Shown here: one piece after another, positions 18,364 through 27,384 of the stretch
Layout: the number at the start of each line of letters is the position of its first letter
How positions within the stretch are numbered: the first letter of the stretch is position 1
Assembly (NCBI RefSeq): GCF_019977235.1
Contig: NZ_AP024646.1
Coordinates: 806,001-870,000 of the forward strand
Length of the DNA: 64,000 bases
Direction of reading: 5' to 3'
DNA from: Arthrobacter sp. StoSoilB5
GTDB taxonomy: Bacteria > Actinomycetota > Actinomycetes > Actinomycetales > Micrococcaceae
Program-made: the position numbers and the translations under genes
The notes under the pieces: model-generated
What the model saw: the letters and a program-made list of their open reading frames with translations, nothing else
Told to the model about the DNA's origin: nothing
Database searches by the model: none

Positions 18364-18906
18364 ATGTCCATCCGGCACAGCCTGCTGGCCCTGCTTCAGG
18401 ACCAGCCACGGTATGGCTATGAGCTGCGCGTGGAATTCGAGGACCGTACGGGTGCTGCCTGGCCGCTGAATATCGGTCAGGTGTACACAACCCTGGACCG
18501 GCTTGAGCGGGACGGCCTTGTCAGCAAAGACGGCGACGACGGCGGCGGCCACGTCGTTTACAGCATCACCGACGCCGGGGTTGCCGAAGTTGCGGCCTGG
18601 TTTGAAGGGGCGGTGGACCGCGACAACCCGCCGCGGAATGAGATTGCCATCAAGCTTGCGCTGGCCGTGACGCTGCCCGGGGTGGACGCCTCGGCGGTGA
18701 TCCAGTCCCAGCGCGAGGTTTCGGTTCGGGCCCTGCACGAACATACGCAAGCACGGAAAGCTGTCTCAGCCAACCAGCGGTCCTCTGATACCGCATGGCT
18801 CTTGGTGCTCGATTCCCTGATCTTTCAAGCCGAGGCGGAAGTGCGCTGGCTGGATCTTTGCGAGGCACGGATGATCCAGTCGCAGGGCAACAGAGGGCTG
18901 AATTAG
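18364..18906 (+). CDS. PadR-family transcriptional regulator
   Basis: A winged-helix repressor of the PadR type. The N-terminal HSLLALLQDQPRYGYELRVEFE and TLDRLERDGLVSKDG are the recognition and wing regions. The C-terminal half (about 100-180) is the helical dimerisation part of the Vir-like subclass. AAGGAG precedes the ATG by 5 bases. It is probably co-transcribed with the quinone oxidoreductase and may control it; PadR proteins commonly respond to phenolic or toxic ligands. Confidence 0.9.
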   Translation: MSIRHSLLALLQDQPRYGYELRVEFEDRTGAAWPLNIGQVYTTLDRLERDGLVSKDGDDGGGHVVYSITDAGVAEVAAWFEGAVDRDNPPRNEIAIKLALAVTLPGVDASAVIQSQREVSVRALHEHTQARKAVSANQRSSDTAWLLVLDSLIFQAEAEVRWLDLCEARMIQSQGNRGLN

Positions 18907-19059
18907 TACGCCCACCGCAGGGGAACTACCGTTCACCGCAAGCTCGCTGGGGTTCAGGTGTCGCCACCACCTCCGGCATGTCCTCATTGTTAGCGTGCCC
19001 TGACTGTTCAGCGCACCCGCGGCCACCACCGCAGCAGTTCTCAAGGAGGAGACACGGGC

Positions 19060-21354
19060 ATGACCCCTGACCACACAGAAGCTGACCAAACAGAAGCTGA
19101 CCAAACAGAAGAAGTGAAGGGGCTCGATCCTGCGCTGCCCCCAACGGCCGTGGATGAAGCCGTGCTGGAAGCTGAGGACCGCAGGTGGACTCCGGCGAGG
19201 ATCGGAATCTGGGTGGCGATTTCCCTGCTGGGGGCCGTGGCCTGGTTCATGCTGGCATTGGTCCGCGGCGAGACCGTCAACGCTATCTGGTTTGTTTTCG
19301 CGGCGGTCTGTACGTACCTGATCGGCTACCGCTTCTATTCGAAGGTCATTGAGCGGTATCTCCTTAAGCCCAATGACCGCCGCGCCACTCCGGCCGAATA
19401 CAAGGCTGACGGCAAGGACTACGTTCGCACTGACCGCAACGTCCTGTTCGGCCACCACTTCGCCGCCATTGCAGGTGCTGGACCCTTGGTTGGCCCGATC
19501 ATTGCAGCCCAGATGGGCTATCTCCCCGGCACTATCTGGATCATCATCGGCGTCGTTCTTGCCGGTGCTGTGCAGGATTACTTGGTCATGTTCTTTTCCA
19601 TGCGCCGTGGTGGCCGCTCACTGGGCCAGATGGCTCGTGAGGAACTCGGCGTCATTGGCGGCACAGCGGCGCTCGTGGCAACGCTGCTCATCATGATCAT
19701 CATCGTGGCCATTCTTGCCCTCGTGGTGGTCAACGCCCTGGGCGAAAGCCCATGGGGCGTGTTCTCGGTGGGCATGACGATTCCCATCGCACTCTTTATG
19801 GGCGTCTACCTCCGCTACCTTCGTCCTGGCAAGGTCATGGAAGTGTCCATTATCGGCTTCATTTTGTTGATGGCAGCGATCATTGGTGGCGGGGCCGTAG
19901 CCGGCACGGAATGGGGCGCGGCCCTGTTCCATCTGGACAAGGTCACCATCGCCTGGGGCATCATCGTCTACGGTTTCATCGCGGCCATCCTGCCCGTGTG
20001 GTTGCTCCTTGCGCCGCGCGATTACCTGTCCACATTCATGAAGATCGGCGTAATCGTGATGCTCGCCGTCGCCATCATCGTGGTCCGCCCGGAAATCAGC
20101 GTTCCGGCGTTCAGTGAGTTCGCGGGCCGTGAGAACGGCCCCGTCTTCTCAGGATCGCTCTTCCCGTTCCTCTTCGTCACCATCGCGTGTGGGGCGTTGT
20201 CCGGCTTCCATGCGCTCATCTCGTCCGGGACCACGCCCAAACTGATCGAGAAGGAACGCCAGACGCGGTTCATCGGCTACGGCGGGATGTTGATGGAATC
20301 CTTCGTGGCAATCATGGCGCTGGTGGCTGCCATCTCGATTGATCGCGGCATCTACTTCGCCATGAACGCACCTCTGGCACTTACCGGTGGCACCGTTGAA
20401 TCGGCCGCGCAGTGGGTAAACAGCCTTGGCTTGGCCAATGTCAATATCACTCCGGACCTTTTGGCGCAGACTGCCAAGGACGTGGGGGAAGAGAGCATCA
20501 TCTCGCGCTCGGGTGGAGCCCCCACGTTGGCGGTAGGCCTCGCCCACATCATGCAGCAGTTCATTGGAGGGCCCGCAATGATGGCCTTCTGGTACCACTT
20601 CGCCATCATGTTCGAGGCACTCTTCATCCTCACGGCAGTGGACGCAGGAACCCGCGTTGCCCGCTTCATGCTTCAGGACTCCATCGGCAACTTCGCCCCC
20701 AGGTTCAAGGACGCCGCATGGCGCCCGGGCGCTTGGCTGTGCACGGCCATCATGGTGGGAGCCTGGGGCGCGGTACTTTTGCTGGGCGTCACGGATCCCC
20801 TTGGCGGTATCAATACGTTCTTCCCTCTGTTCGGCATCGCGAACCAGCTCCTGGCAGCCATTGCCTTGGCGGTGTGCATGGCCATCGCGGCCAAGCGCGG
20901 GGCCTTCCGTTATTTGTGGATAGTGGCAGTCCCCCTGGCCTTCGCCGCCGTCGTCACCATCACGGCCAGCTTTCACAAGATCTTCTCTCCGGTTCCAGCA
21001 GTGGGCTACTTTGCCAACAACCAGGCATTTGCTAAAGCCCTGGCAGATGGCAAAACGGAGTTCGGGACTGCCAAGACGGCCGCAGCCATGGAAGCGGTGG
21101 TCCGCAATACGGCGATTCAAGGCGTGCTTTCGGTCATCTTTGTCGCATTGAGCATCGTTGTGATCATCACGGCCGTAGTGGCAACCGTCAGGGCCTTCCG
21201 TGCTGGTGGCGGGAAGGACCACGAAGACCCGGCTGTGCCATCCAAGGTGTTTGCCCCTGCCGGACTCTTCCCGACGCCTGCCGAGAAGGAGTTGCTCGCC
21301 GAGTGGAATGCCTTGCCGGCCGGGCAAAGGACACAAAGGGCAGGGCATCACTAA
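19060..21354 (+). CDS. cstA: Carbon starvation protein CstA, pyruvate/peptide transporter family
   Basis: A large integral membrane protein taking up pyruvate or peptides under carbon limitation. It has 764 residues and around 16-18 hydrophobic helices. The family hallmark GPLVGPIIAAQMGYLPGTIW lies near residue 145, and SGFHALISSGTTPKLIE near 390. The hydrophilic N-terminus carries a short TEADQ repeat encoded by a 15-bp tandem repeat. AAGGAGGAG precedes the ATG. The stop overlaps the start of the ybdD-like gene (TAATG), the usual pairing for this transporter. Confidence 0.95.
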   Translation: MTPDHTEADQTEADQTEEVKGLDPALPPTAVDEAVLEAEDRRWTPARIGIWVAISLLGAVAWFMLALVRGETVNAIWFVFAAVCTYLIGYRFYSKVIERYLLKPNDRRATPAEYKADGKDYVRTDRNVLFGHHFAAIAGAGPLVGPIIAAQMGYLPGTIWIIIGVVLAGAVQDYLVMFFSMRRGGRSLGQMAREELGVIGGTAALVATLLIMIIIVAILALVVVNALGESPWGVFSVGMTIPIALFMGVYLRYLRPGKVMEVSIIGFILLMAAIIGGGAVAGTEWGAALFHLDKVTIAWGIIVYGFIAAILPVWLLLAPRDYLSTFMKIGVIVMLAVAIIVVRPEISVPAFSEFAGRENGPVFSGSLFPFLFVTIACGALSGFHALISSGTTPKLIEKERQTRFIGYGGMLMESFVAIMALVAAISIDRGIYFAMNAPLALTGGTVESAAQWVNSLGLANVNITPDLLAQTAKDVGEESIISRSGGAPTLAVGLAHIMQQFIGGPAMMAFWYHFAIMFEALFILTAVDAGTRVARFMLQDSIGNFAPRFKDAAWRPGAWLCTAIMVGAWGAVLLLGVTDPLGGINTFFPLFGIANQLLAAIALAVCMAIAAKRGAFRYLWIVAVPLAFAAVVTITASFHKIFSPVPAVGYFANNQAFAKALADGKTEFGTAKTAAAMEAVVRNTAIQGVLSVIFVALSIVVIITAVVATVRAFRAGGGKDHEDPAVPSKVFAPAGLFPTPAEKELLAEWNALPAGQRTQRAGHH
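19075..19111 (+). repeat. 15-bp tandem repeat inside cstA
   Basis: About 2.5 copies of ACAGAAGCTGACCAA at 19075-19111 encode TEADQ repeats in the cytoplasmic N-terminus. The unit length is a multiple of three, so copy changes keep the frame. Confidence 0.85.
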
Positions 21355-21545
21355 TGCATGCCGTCGTGAGGGGTTTCCGAGGTTTCGCCGCGTACATGGG
21401 CTCGCTCATGGGCGCAGACGCTTACCGGAAGTACCTTGAGCACTTCACGTCCACGGGCCACTCTGGTCCCGCCATGACAGAACGTGAGTTCTGGCGGGAC
21501 CGGATGGACCGGCAGGACAGCAATCCACAGGGCCGCTGCTGCTGA
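21354..21545 (+). CDS. ybdD: YbdD/YjiX family small protein (DUF466)
   Basis: A 63-residue protein that accompanies CstA-type transporters and is thought to assist uptake. The typical core GFRGFAAYMGSLMGADAYRKYLEH is split here as FRGFAAYMGSLMGADAYRKY with EREFWRDRMDRQ following. The ATG overlaps the cstA TAA stop by one base, which fixes the start over longer in-frame alternatives at 21303. It ends with two cysteines (RCC). Translational coupling to cstA is likely. Confidence 0.9.
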   Translation: MHAVVRGFRGFAAYMGSLMGADAYRKYLEHFTSTGHSGPAMTEREFWRDRMDRQDSNPQGRCC

Positions 21546-21624
21546 CGTGCAGTTTCGCTACGAACGAAGTCCAAATTCCGGTTCTGGACATTGGTTCCCG
21601 TAGCCCACATGAGAGTATGAACGG

Positions 21625-22266
21625 ATGAGCGATCTGAACGACATTCAGCCCACGGATGAGGCTTCGGACGACACCCCCGTGGAAGGAACCACCCTGGACG
21701 AGGACACAGTCGCGCCCAGCGAACCGCAGCCCGGCGAAGGGGTGCCTGCCAAGGATTCCAAGCCCAGGGGCGCCAGCGTACAGGAACTTGTTGACGAGCC
21801 AGCCAAGGTGATGAGGATCGGCACCATGATCCGCCAGCTCCTTGAAGAGGTGAAAAGTGCCCCGCTGGACGATGCTGCCAGGGGCCGGCTGGCAGAGATT
21901 CACGAGCGCTCCATCAAGGAACTTGAGGACGGACTTGCTCCGGAGCTCATCGAAGAGCTGGAACGCATCAGCCTTCCCTTTCCGGATAAGAAGGCGCCGA
22001 CGGACGCAGAACTTCGTATCGCCCAGGCCCAGCTTGTCGGCTGGTTGGAGGGGCTTTTCCACGGCATCCAGGCTGCGATTGCGGCACAGCAGGCCGCAAA
22101 GGCGCAGATGCAACTCCGTCAGCTTCCGCCGGGAACTGTCATTGCGCCCGGCGTTATCATCGGCGAAAACGGTCAACCCCAGAGGGCAACCGCACCGGGT
22201 GCCCCCGGCGCGGCCGCCCAAGGCCGGCCCGAAGAGCCGGATCACGGCCCCGGCCAGTACCTCTGA
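21625..22266 (+). CDS. bpa: Bacterial proteasome activator Bpa/PafE
   Basis: An ATP-independent ring-shaped activator that opens the 20S proteasome for unfolded substrates. The 213-residue protein has an acidic disordered N-terminus (1-50), a helical core (about 52-170) with EPAKVMRIGTMIRQLLEEV and ELRIAQAQLVGWLEGLFHGI, and a proline/glycine-rich tail. It ends exactly in GQYL, the docking motif that inserts into proteasome pockets. This resembles Rv3780 of Mycobacterium (DUF2587). The proteasome genes themselves are not in the window. A TTG/GTG-start hypothetical gene follows after 2 bases. Confidence 0.93.
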   Translation: MSDLNDIQPTDEASDDTPVEGTTLDEDTVAPSEPQPGEGVPAKDSKPRGASVQELVDEPAKVMRIGTMIRQLLEEVKSAPLDDAARGRLAEIHERSIKELEDGLAPELIEELERISLPFPDKKAPTDAELRIAQAQLVGWLEGLFHGIQAAIAAQQAAKAQMQLRQLPPGTVIAPGVIIGENGQPQRATAPGAPGAAAQGRPEEPDHGPGQYL

Positions 22267-22268
22267 GC

Positions 22269-22715
22269 TTGACCGTGGGTTTCTTTGGGGCCGTCCGGCA
22301 AGGACGGAAGGACGATCTTGAACTCGGCAAGGGGCTCTGGCGGCGCGCCCATGATCGCTTTCACCGCGGGTTGGACCGGTACCACCAGGTTCTTGAGGGC
22401 GTCGACGACGAGCAGCTTTACAACGAACTTGTAGAGATCGCGAACGAACTGGCCGAGTTGTCGCCACGTGTGAGGATCATCTGCGTTGAAGCCCAAAGGC
22501 GCGCGCCAAGCGACGGCCTGGACGTTCCTGGTTCACTCGCCGGTGTCCACCGCGCCCTTTCCAAAGCTGGTAACTCATTGGCCACCACAGCTGAGGCAGC
22601 GGCCATGCTGCGGCTGGCGGTGGGCCCCGTCCCCGTGGGCGCATTGTCCGTTCGGCGTCGGGCGGAATCGGTTTTCGAGCAGGTTGCCGACGCCGAACGT
22701 CAGCTGCGGGACTAG
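22269..22715 (+). CDS. Hypothetical helical protein downstream of bpa
   Basis: A protein of about 148 residues with no family I recognise. It is rich in Arg and Leu, predicted mostly helical (residues 20-60 LWRRAHDRFHRGLDRYHQVL, then a 65-125 helix pair) and has no signal peptide or membrane segment. It begins 3 bases after the bpa stop at TTG 22269; GTG 22275 is an alternative, and neither has a good ribosome site. The tight spacing suggests co-transcription and translational coupling with bpa. Confidence 0.7.
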   Translation: MTVGFFGAVRQGRKDDLELGKGLWRRAHDRFHRGLDRYHQVLEGVDDEQLYNELVEIANELAELSPRVRIICVEAQRRAPSDGLDVPGSLAGVHRALSKAGNSLATTAEAAAMLRLAVGPVPVGALSVRRRAESVFEQVADAERQLRD

Positions 22716-22847
22716 CGCATCCAACATGGGAAGCGTGTGCAACTACAGGCGCGCGCCTCTATTTCCACATTGCAAGAAGTTAAGCGGATAGCTGATCTCT
22801 GTAATATTTGGTGCCTCAGGCAACTCAGTGCTGGCAGGATGGCACTC

Positions 22848-23687
22848 ATGACTTCGTCACCAACACTTACTTTTAACGACGGCAACACCATTCCCCAGCT
22901 CGGCTACGGGGTGTGGCAAGTTGAAGACGATGTAGCCGAAAAAGTTGTGCGCCAGGCGTTCGAAGCCGGATTCCGCCACATCGACACCGCAAAGATTTAC
23001 GGGAATGAGTCCGGCGTAGGCCGCGCAATTGCTTCCTCGGGCCTTTCTGCCGAAGAAATCTTCATCACCACCAAGCTGTGGAACGCCGACCAAGGCTATG
23101 AAACCACGCTTGAAGCTTTCGAGGCTTCCATGGACCGACTCGGCCTGGAGACCTTGGACCTCTACCTGATCCACTGGCAGCAGCCCCAGCAGGACAAGTT
23201 CGTGGACACCTGGAAGGCCCTGATCGAGCTGAAGAAACGCGGCCGGGTCAAGTCGATCGGTGTTTCAAACTTCACCAAGGAAGGCCTGCAGCGCATCATC
23301 GATGAGACCGGCGTTGTCCCGGCCATCAACCAGGTGGAGCTGCACCCGTTCTTCAACCAGGCTGACTTGCGCGAGTTCAACGCGTCCAAGGGCATTCTGA
23401 CCCAGGCCTGGTCCCCGCTGGGACAGGGCGGGGAGCTGCTTGAGAACACCACGGTGGCCGAGATTGCCGCCAAGCATGGTGCCACCCCAGCGCAGGTTGT
23501 CATTGCCTGGCACCTTGCTATCGGCAACGTCGTGATCCCCAAGTCCGTGACCGAGTCCCGCATCCAGGAGAACTTCGCGGCGCTGAACGTCACGCTGGAC
23601 GCGGCCGACATCGAGGCCATCAACGCCCTCGACCGCGGCGCCGAAGGCCGTATCGGTCCGGACCCGGCGGTATCCGACTTCGCCTAA
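22848..23687 (+). CDS. Aldo/keto reductase (AKR5-like 2,5-diketo-D-gluconate reductase family)
   Basis: An NADPH-dependent carbonyl reductase with a TIM-barrel fold. The catalytic tetrad is visible: D and Y in DTAKIYGNE, K in TTKLW, H in LIHWQQP. The cofactor-binding IPKSVTESRIQENF lies near the C-terminus. The protein has 279 residues, standard for the family. ATG 22848 has GGCAGG about 9 bases upstream; in-frame starts at 22839 and 22737 are less convincing. The substrate cannot be assigned. Confidence 0.92.
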   Translation: MTSSPTLTFNDGNTIPQLGYGVWQVEDDVAEKVVRQAFEAGFRHIDTAKIYGNESGVGRAIASSGLSAEEIFITTKLWNADQGYETTLEAFEASMDRLGLETLDLYLIHWQQPQQDKFVDTWKALIELKKRGRVKSIGVSNFTKEGLQRIIDETGVVPAINQVELHPFFNQADLREFNASKGILTQAWSPLGQGGELLENTTVAEIAAKHGATPAQVVIAWHLAIGNVVIPKSVTESRIQENFAALNVTLDAADIEAINALDRGAEGRIGPDPAVSDFA

Positions 23688-23703
23688 ACCCGAAGCCCGG
23701 CCC

Positions 23704-23789
23704 GGTGCCCGGCCCAACCCGGGGACAGATAACGGACTTCTGACGGCTCAGAGCGACGTTGTCTGTCCCCCCAGTTGGGGCCGGGCACC
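23704..23789. repeat. Long imperfect inverted repeat, REP-like or terminator
   Basis: Arms of about 26-28 bases (23704-23729 and 23762-23789) pair with small bulges; both contain GGTGCCCGGCC at the outer ends and GGGGACAGA inside. The 32-base centre is itself partly palindromic. It lies 16 bp after the aldo/keto reductase stop, so it may act as a terminator. Its size and structure also fit a dispersed palindromic element. Confidence 0.7.
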
Positions 23790-23880
23790 TGCAGTTAACG
23801 CACGACGGCGGTACTCGTCACCGGGGCGCAGCACCCCGAAGTCCGTGGTGAAATTGAGCGACGCAACGGACGGAGTTCGC

Positions 23881-24837
23881 ATGGTGGTGCTTGACGCATT
23901 GGAACGGCAGATTGTCGCTGCCCTCCAACTGGATCCGCGCTGTCCTTGGCGCAAGATGGCCGCTGTGCTCGGTGAAGCTGAGCGGACAGTGGCCCGCCGG
24001 GGATCCCAGCTCTTGGAATCCGGGGCCGTCGCCGTGGTGGGGATACGCCCCAGGCCGACTGCAGTCCTCGTGGAGATGCGCTGCACTCCGGGAACAGTGC
24101 GTGCCGCTGCACAAGCACTCGCGCAGCGCACCGACACCACGTTCGTCTACACCACCACGGGCACCGGCGATTGCGTTGCCGAAATCCTCACCGAACCAAA
24201 CCACATGGGCGATGTCCTCTCCGATGAGTTGCCCTCAACCATCGGGCTGCGCGACTCCACCAGCTACCCCGTATTGCGCTACTTCCGGACCATCCGGGGC
24301 TGGCGGCCCGAGATCCTGACCGCGGACAGGGCTGAAGCGCTTCGCTCGAGTTTGACGTCCGACTCAGGCATCCTGGAGCCCCGGCGGGAACTGAACCGCC
24401 AGGACACTGAACTGGTGGACGCGTTGTGTGCGGATGGCCGAATGAGTTTCGAGGCACTCGGGCGGCGGGTCGGCGTCTCCGAGGCTACTGCCAGGCGCCG
24501 CAGCGAATGGCTCCTGGCCAACAACCAGGTCCAACTCCGAGCGGTCGTTGAACCCGCGTCCTTTGGACTGGCCGTAGAGGCGTTGCTCTGGATCCGCGCT
24601 TCGCCGCAACACGTTGAGCAGCTCGGCAAAGGCCTGGCGGAGCTTCCGGTGGTTCGCTACGCAGCCGCGATCGCAGGCGACTACCAGCTCGTTGCGGATG
24701 TGACCGTGGGCGACATGTCCTCCCTCTACCGCTTCATCACGGGCTCGGATTGGGCGCAGTACGCTGCAGGCGTCGACGTCTCCATCCTGCTCGACGCCCG
24801 GAAGCGCGGCGGACGGCTCATGCGGCCGTCGTCGTAA
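23881..24837 (+). CDS. Lrp/AsnC-family regulator with two HTH domains
   Basis: A transcriptional regulator of about 318 residues, twice the usual Lrp size because two HTH-plus-ligand-domain units are fused. The first HTH begins LDALERQIVAALQLDP, the second LNRQDTELVDALCADGRMS with VGVSEATARRRSEWLL. Starts at GTG 23845 and ATG 23881 are possible. I chose ATG, which has GGAG five bases upstream and begins directly at the HTH. It is convergent with, and overlaps by 20 bp, the amidase gene. Confidence 0.88.
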   Translation: MVVLDALERQIVAALQLDPRCPWRKMAAVLGEAERTVARRGSQLLESGAVAVVGIRPRPTAVLVEMRCTPGTVRAAAQALAQRTDTTFVYTTTGTGDCVAEILTEPNHMGDVLSDELPSTIGLRDSTSYPVLRYFRTIRGWRPEILTADRAEALRSSLTSDSGILEPRRELNRQDTELVDALCADGRMSFEALGRRVGVSEATARRRSEWLLANNQVQLRAVVEPASFGLAVEALLWIRASPQHVEQLGKGLAELPVVRYAAAIAGDYQLVADVTVGDMSSLYRFITGSDWAQYAAGVDVSILLDARKRGGRLMRPSS

Positions 24838-26284
24838 GCGTTGCTTCGCCCGCTGGTGTGTCGGCCCCGGCCGCAATGACTGGAGCGACGGCGGCGTATC
24901 CGGTCTGCTGCTCGAAGGCGCGGCCCCACCGGAGAAGCTGCATGTCCGTGTAGTGGTTGCTGGCGAGCTGGAGGCCGATGGGCAGGCCGGCGGAGCTGAA
25001 TCCGGCGGGCATGCTGAGCACGGGCAACCCCGTGGCGGACAATAGGCAAGCGGAGCGCATCCAGTCCAAGTAGGTTTCGGAGGCCGTGCCGGCTACGTCC
25101 AAGGGGTACCGCAGCGTTGCGTCGAAAGGCAGGACTTGGGCGCAGGGGCTGGCGAAGAGGTCGTAGCGCCCGAAGAACTCCTGCACGCTCTTTTCAAGCC
25201 GGGTCCGGGCCGCCGCGGTCTCGATGAGATCCCGGGCGGTCAAACCCAGGCCCTTGTTCACATTCCAATGAACTTCGGGCTTGATGAGGTCCCCGGCGCG
25301 TTCCAGGATCGGCCCGAGGCCGGCGGCGAAGTCCATGGCCCGCGTGTTGCCGAAGACCAAGTCCGCCTCGCTGAAATCCGGCGCGGCCTCTTCCACCACC
25401 GCTCCAAGGCTCTCGAAGACTGCCAGCTGCCGCTCTAGGTGCTCCAGGATCTCGGGCTCCACGGGTACCCCAATGCCGAAGTCCCGTGACCAGCCAATGC
25501 GCACCCCGCGCATGTCGGTCTCCAGTCCGGCCCGGAATACCTGCGGATCAAGACCTGCCGGATGTGGAACGCGAGGGTCTTTGCCGGCTGTGACGGACAT
25601 GAACAAGGCGATGTCCTCAACGCTCCTGGCCATGGGCCCGGTCCGCCCCAGCCACGCATAGGCGTTGACGTCGGATGGCATGGGGATGACCGCCGTCGAC
25701 GGCCGGAAGCCGACCACATTGCAGAAGGAGGCCGGGATGCGAAGCGAGCCGCCCATGTCGCTGCCGTCGCCGATGCTCTGGACGCGGGACGCGACGACGG
25801 CGGCAACCCCACCGCTGCTCCCGCCCGCGCTCAGGGTGGGCGCGTAGGGGTTGGTGGTGGTGCCGAAGAGCTCGTTGAAGGTGTGTGAACCCGCTCCGAA
25901 CTCGGGAACATTGGATTTTCCGGTGCTGACCACCCCGGCCGCTTTCAAGCGTGCAACGATCAGGTCGTCGGCGTCGGGAATGAAGTCGCGCAACGCAAGC
26001 GACCCCTGGGTGGTGCGCATCCCGGCGGTGTTGTTGGTGTCCTTGTGCGTCATGGGCAGGCCGTGGAGGGGCGGGAGTTCCGCACCGGATGCGGTGAGCT
26101 GGTCGGCGCGGTGCGCCAGGTCCTGCGCACCTTCCGGGTCGAGGGTGACCACGGCGTTGATGATTGGGTTTACCTGGGCGATCCGCTCCAGATGCGCGGC
26201 CAGGGCCTCGCGTGCCGAGACCTTCTTCTCCCGGATGGCCGCGGTGAGTTCGACGGCGGACAGCTCGCCAATGGTGTCAGGCAT
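24818..26284 (-). CDS. Amidase signature family enzyme
   Basis: Hydrolyses amide bonds by a Ser-cisSer-Lys triad. The lysine is in MTHKDTNN (near residue 80), the cis-serine in SAGGSSGGVAAV (near 155) and the nucleophile in DGSDMGGSLRIPA (near 178). The protein has 488 residues, normal for the family. It could be a general amidase or a 6-aminohexanoate/aryl amidase type; the substrate is open. It overlaps the 3' end of the Lrp-type gene and is divergent from the DUF5058-like gene with 271 bp between, in which I see no gene. Confidence 0.92.
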   Translation of the reverse strand: MPDTIGELSAVELTAAIREKKVSAREALAAHLERIAQVNPIINAVVTLDPEGAQDLAHRADQLTASGAELPPLHGLPMTHKDTNNTAGMRTTQGSLALRDFIPDADDLIVARLKAAGVVSTGKSNVPEFGAGSHTFNELFGTTTNPYAPTLSAGGSSGGVAAVVASRVQSIGDGSDMGGSLRIPASFCNVVGFRPSTAVIPMPSDVNAYAWLGRTGPMARSVEDIALFMSVTAGKDPRVPHPAGLDPQVFRAGLETDMRGVRIGWSRDFGIGVPVEPEILEHLERQLAVFESLGAVVEEAAPDFSEADLVFGNTRAMDFAAGLGPILERAGDLIKPEVHWNVNKGLGLTARDLIETAAARTRLEKSVQEFFGRYDLFASPCAQVLPFDATLRYPLDVAGTASETYLDWMRSACLLSATGLPVLSMPAGFSSAGLPIGLQLASNHYTDMQLLRWGRAFEQQTGYAAVAPVIAAGADTPAGEATLTTTAA

Positions 26285-26555
26285 GGTGCTCCTTTGCTGG
26301 GTGTTCTCTGCCTGAAAGTGTGCCCCGTCACATCAGGCCGCGGAAGTCTGTGCTTGTAAGGAGTCCGGTTTGACTATTTCGGCCAATCCAGTGGCTGATT
26401 CCGTCAGCTATTGCGTGTGATCCGGCTCATAGTGGAAGGTGTTGCTAACCCACTGGCCGATCTGGTCGTTGGGGAAGGATTTGCCCTTAGCGCAGTACGT
26501 ACCGGACAAGGACGTCGACCGCGGACTGGCGCCGGGCACCAACCGGAGGTTCCCC

Positions 26556-27332
26556 ATGTATCAACCCCTGGCACTTCAATCCCTCGCACTCCAACCGTTC
26601 GCCGCGAACGGCTCAACCGACATCCTGTCCATCGCGAACAACCCAGTCCTGTGGATCTGCGTTGCCGGCGTCTTCGGCGTCATCATCATCCAGTCCCTCA
26701 TTTTTATGAAGGCGGCCCGCCGTGCAGCTCCCTCAGTGGACATGAGCGCACAGGACATCAAGACGTCATTACGCTCCGGAGCCGTTTCGGCGATCGGACC
26801 TTCACTCGCCGTTTCACTCGTAGCCATTGCCCTGTTGGGACTCTTTGGTGCGCCGGCTGTCCTGTCCAGGATTGGCCTGATCGGCTCGGCCGCCTACGAC
26901 GTATCCGCAGCCGGCATCGCCGCAGGTTCAATGGGAGCAAAACTCGGCGATGCCAGCTATACGCAGAGCGTCTTCGCGGTCGCGTTCTTCGCCATGAGCA
27001 TCGGCGGCGCGATGTGGATGCTTGCCACCCTGATCTTGACCCCGCTGCTCCGCAAGGGCGACGCCAAGATCCGATCCGTGAACCCGGCGGCCATGGCGAT
27101 CGTCCCGGCAGCCGCCCTGATCGGCGCGTTCTCCTGCCTGGGACTCACCGAGCTGCCGAAATCCGGGGTCCACGTCCTGTCCTTCGTCGTCTCGGCGGCG
27201 GTCATGGGTATTTGCCTGCTGCTGGCCAAGAAGCTCGGCAAGAGCTGGCTGCGCGAATGGGGACTGGGATTCTCAATCGTCATCGGCTTGGGCGCTGCCT
27301 ACCTCGCCGTCGGTCCGGCCGTCGGCGCCTGA
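26556..27332 (+). CDS. DUF5058-like integral membrane protein
   Basis: A protein of about 258 residues with six or so hydrophobic segments (near 25-45, 85-105, 130-155, 180-200, 210-225, 235-255). It resembles the DUF5058 family; that assignment is from memory and moderately certain. ATG 26556 has CGGAGG eight bases upstream and is preferred over the 26439 frame start. The next gene is a second membrane protein, then an M20 amidohydrolase, so the pair may be a two-part permease for an amide, peptide or N-acyl compound. Confidence 0.7.
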   Translation: MYQPLALQSLALQPFAANGSTDILSIANNPVLWICVAGVFGVIIIQSLIFMKAARRAAPSVDMSAQDIKTSLRSGAVSAIGPSLAVSLVAIALLGLFGAPAVLSRIGLIGSAAYDVSAAGIAAGSMGAKLGDASYTQSVFAVAFFAMSIGGAMWMLATLILTPLLRKGDAKIRSVNPAAMAIVPAAALIGAFSCLGLTELPKSGVHVLSFVVSAAVMGICLLLAKKLGKSWLREWGLGFSIVIGLGAAYLAVGPAVGA

Positions 27333-27384
27333 CCCAACTCCGGCCTGCAGCCCCTGACCTTTGAGCACGAAAGGAACACCCCTC

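Noticed and set aside
20149..21351. A 400-codon minus-strand frame opposite cstA
   Set aside because: Same reason: composition is that of an antisense shadow and cstA is unmistakable on the plus strand.
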